From: an uncultured Bacilli bacterium | GTDB taxonomy: Bacteria > Bacillota_I > Bacilli_A > RF39 > UBA660 | Direction: 5' to 3' | Assembly: GCA_934119965.1 (NCBI GenBank) | Contig: CAKOTA010000033.1 | Coordinates: 1-8,134, forward strand | Length of the DNA stretch: 8,134 bases | Shown: positions 7,014 through 8,134 of the stretch, one piece after another | How positions within the stretch are numbered: position 1 is the first letter of the stretch | Layout: each line of letters begins with the position of its first letter | Position numbers and translations under genes: made by a program | Notes under the pieces: model-generated | Told to the model about the DNA's origin: nothing | Database searches by the model: none | What the model saw: the letters and a program-made list of their open reading frames with translations, nothing else

Positions 7014-7852
7014 TACTTTTTCCCCGCTTTCATTCCTAAAAATCTTGCTCCCATATCAAATGGATATCTAAAAATTAAGTGCCATTTAAAATCCGTTATA
7101 ATACGTTTTAACACATATTTTGCAAGTTTTGCACCACTTCCAGTTGTTCCAAATTTATCTAAACAAGAGTTTTCCTTAAAAAACTTGCCGGTTAATTTAT
7201 ATCTATCATAAATCTCTTTTAACTTAAATTTATGAGAATGATTAACTACAGAATCAGCACAATATTTTATCTTATACCCATTCATAATTATTTTATATGC
7301 AATATACATATCTTCACTAATTGGTAAATTTTTATTATCATATCCATTTAACTTAACAAAGACACTTCTTTTTATAGCTGATGCAGCATCAGAAAAGAAA
7401 AATGTTTTTAATCCTAATTCATCTATGTCATTTTTAGACACTATACGCGATTTATCTGGATAATTATACTCCCTTGTATACTTTTCGATATTATTATATT
7501 TAGATATTTGTCTTGAATAAGTTGCTACAACCTCTTCATTTATATCTTTTGTTAAATTATAAAGCCATAATTCATCAGTGATAACAACATCTTGAGTTAC
7601 AAATACAACTATGTCTGCATCACTTTCCATTGCTTCTTTTTCTCTAACTAAACTATGTGAAAATTCACTTTTTTTAATCAAAGTATATGGAATATTTGCA
7701 TTATCCATTATCTCTTTAGTATTATCTCTAGATTCAGTTAAGACATATCTTATTTTATTTAATAAAACATTCTTTTGCATTAAAAATGACTTATTTAAAT
7801 CAATTATATATTTACTTGCATTATAAAGTGGGCAAATAATATCAATTTTCAT
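7013..7852 (-). CDS. Rhamnosyltransferase-like family 2 glycosyltransferase
   Basis: This 279-aa GT2 protein resembles enzymes commonly annotated as rhamnosyltransferases, not the GGLSxARN type of its neighbours. It starts MKIDIICPLYNA. EFSHSLVRE (63-71) and VVFVTQDVV (82-90) replace the usual loop and DXD, with TQD as the metal-site equivalent. SRQISKYNNIEKYTREYNYP (113-132), SEDMYIAYKI (179-188), NHSHKF (204-209) and DRYKLTGKFF (216-225) follow the pattern of that subfamily. Transfer of L-rhamnose from dTDP-rhamnose to the lipid-linked sugar is therefore plausible but rests on resemblance. It is the first gene after the priming transferase, so it may add the second sugar. AGAGGTGA before the ATG is a strong ribosome binding site and lies directly after the hairpin at 7867-7900. 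No dTDP-rhamnose genes are in the window. Confidence 0.87.
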   Translation of the reverse strand: MKIDIICPLYNASKYIIDLNKSFLMQKNVLLNKIRYVLTESRDNTKEIMDNANIPYTLIKKSEFSHSLVREKEAMESDADIVVFVTQDVVITDELWLYNLTKDINEEVVATYSRQISKYNNIEKYTREYNYPDKSRIVSKNDIDELGLKTFFFSDAASAIKRSVFVKLNGYDNKNLPISEDMYIAYKIIMNGYKIKYCADSVVNHSHKFKLKEIYDRYKLTGKFFKENSCLDKFGTTGSGAKLAKYVLKRIITDFKWHLIFRYPFDMGARFLGMKAGKK

Positions 7853-7866
7853 ACTTTCACCTCTAT

Positions 7867-7900
7867 AAAAAAGCTATATACATTTAATTGTATATAGCTT
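7867..7900 (-). terminator. Intercistronic hairpin with short U-run (possible attenuator)
   Basis: A perfect 12-bp inverted repeat, AAGCTATATACA (7889-7900 on the minus strand) and TGTATATAGCTT (7871-7882), encloses the 6-nt loop ATTAAA. Only the minus strand has a T-run after it: the last two stem bases plus four more T, then ATAGAGG. The 5' arm starts inside the TAA stop codon of the sugar transferase, and the U-run ends 3 nt before the AGAGGTG ribosome binding site of the next gene. No promoter is visible between hairpin and gene, so downstream expression needs readthrough. The stem is AT-rich and the U-run short, so termination may be partial. An RNA-stabilising or processing hairpin is the alternative. 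Confidence 0.62.
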
Positions 7901-8134
7901 ATCTTGCACCATCTCTTTTAATAACAGAAATAATTGTCTTAAAAATAATTTTTATATCTAAACCAATGGATTGATGATTAACATAATACATCTCTAATCT
8001 TATTCTATTAGCATAATTGGTTTGACTTCTACCATTACAAGCCCACCAACCTGTTAGACCAGGAGTAACACTTAAAAACTTACTTTTCATCTTTCCATAT
8101 TTATCAATTTCACCATCAATTATAGGTCTAGGTC
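7899..8134 (-). CDS. Polyprenyl-phosphate sugar-1-phosphate transferase (priming glycosyltransferase), C-terminal part
   Basis: The reading frame is open to the right edge. It gives 77 residues from PRPIIDGEIDKYGK (frame starting at 8132) through an internal ATG at 8090 to the TAA at 7901-7899, so 8090 is not the real start. The sequence is the C-terminal end of the bacterial sugar transferase domain of the WbaP/PglC/EpsL group. It shows the PRP motif, FLSVTPGLTGWWACNGRS with the conserved P-G-x-T-G and GRS, RIRLEMYYV, and the final LDIKIIFKTIISVIKRDGAR. These enzymes move a sugar-1-phosphate from a nucleotide sugar to undecaprenyl phosphate, the first step of repeat-unit synthesis, at the inner membrane face. 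The catalytic Asp-Glu pair lies outside the window, so the sugar is unknown. It is the most upstream gene seen of the operon. Confidence 0.93.
   Translation of the reverse strand, partial: PRPIIDGEIDKYGKMKSKFLSVTPGLTGWWACNGRSQTNYANRIRLEMYYVNHQSIGLDIKIIFKTIISVIKRDGAR

Noticed and set aside
6966..7211. Plus-strand open frame across the junction of two glycosyltransferase genes
   Set aside because: It spans the stop/start overlap of two well-supported genes and resembles no known protein.
7611..7826. Plus-strand open frame inside the rhamnosyltransferase-like gene
   Set aside because: It is antisense to a conserved coding region and has no motif of its own.
1..8134. Possible use of TGA as tryptophan (mycoplasma code), considered because of the AT-richness
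   Set aside because: Genes end properly at TGA (for example at 4990-4992 and 4052-4054) and conserved tryptophans such as in TGWWACNGRS are TGG.

Overview
The window is strongly AT-rich by eye. All supported genes lie on the minus strand, with purine-rich Shine-Dalgarno sequences and ATG, or occasionally GTG, starts. TGA is used as a real stop, so the code is the standard one and not the mycoplasma code. Together with the priming-transferase signature TGWWACNGRS, this suggests a low-GC Bacillota genome (Clostridia, Bacilli or Erysipelotrichia type). The exact taxon cannot be read from the sequence.

Transcription runs from high to low coordinates. Positions 8134 to 1715 hold the distal part of a Wzx/Wzy-dependent surface polysaccharide (capsule or exopolysaccharide) operon. 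In order of transcription it contains the C-terminal end of a polyprenyl-phosphate sugar-1-phosphate transferase, a rhamnosyltransferase-like GT2 enzyme, a second GT2, a Wzy-type polymerase, two more GT2 enzymes and a Wzx-type flippase. After the first gene, neighbours overlap by up to 4 nt or are separated by 10 nt or less, so they look translationally coupled. The likely scheme is as follows: the priming enzyme places the first sugar on undecaprenyl phosphate, up to four GT2 enzymes extend it on the cytoplasmic face, Wzx flips the lipid-linked unit, and Wzy polymerises it outside. A 12-bp hairpin followed by a short U-run lies between the priming gene and the next gene, directly before that gene's ribosome binding site. 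It is placed like an intra-operon terminator or attenuator.

The operon ends at a clear Rho-independent terminator (1645-1669). A putative promoter overlaps this terminator and would drive a toxin-antitoxin pair: a 106-aa RelE/HigB-like toxin followed by a 346-aa protein with an N-terminal XRE helix-turn-helix and a C-terminal ImmA/IrrE-type zinc peptidase (HELGH). Below it, running off the left edge, is the N-terminus of an iron-sulfur flavoprotein / NADPH-dependent FMN reductase family protein. No tRNA, rRNA, insertion sequence, CRISPR array or prophage structural gene was seen. The best candidates for something less ordinary are the toxin/peptidase-antitoxin pair with its unassigned central domain and the intra-operon hairpin.
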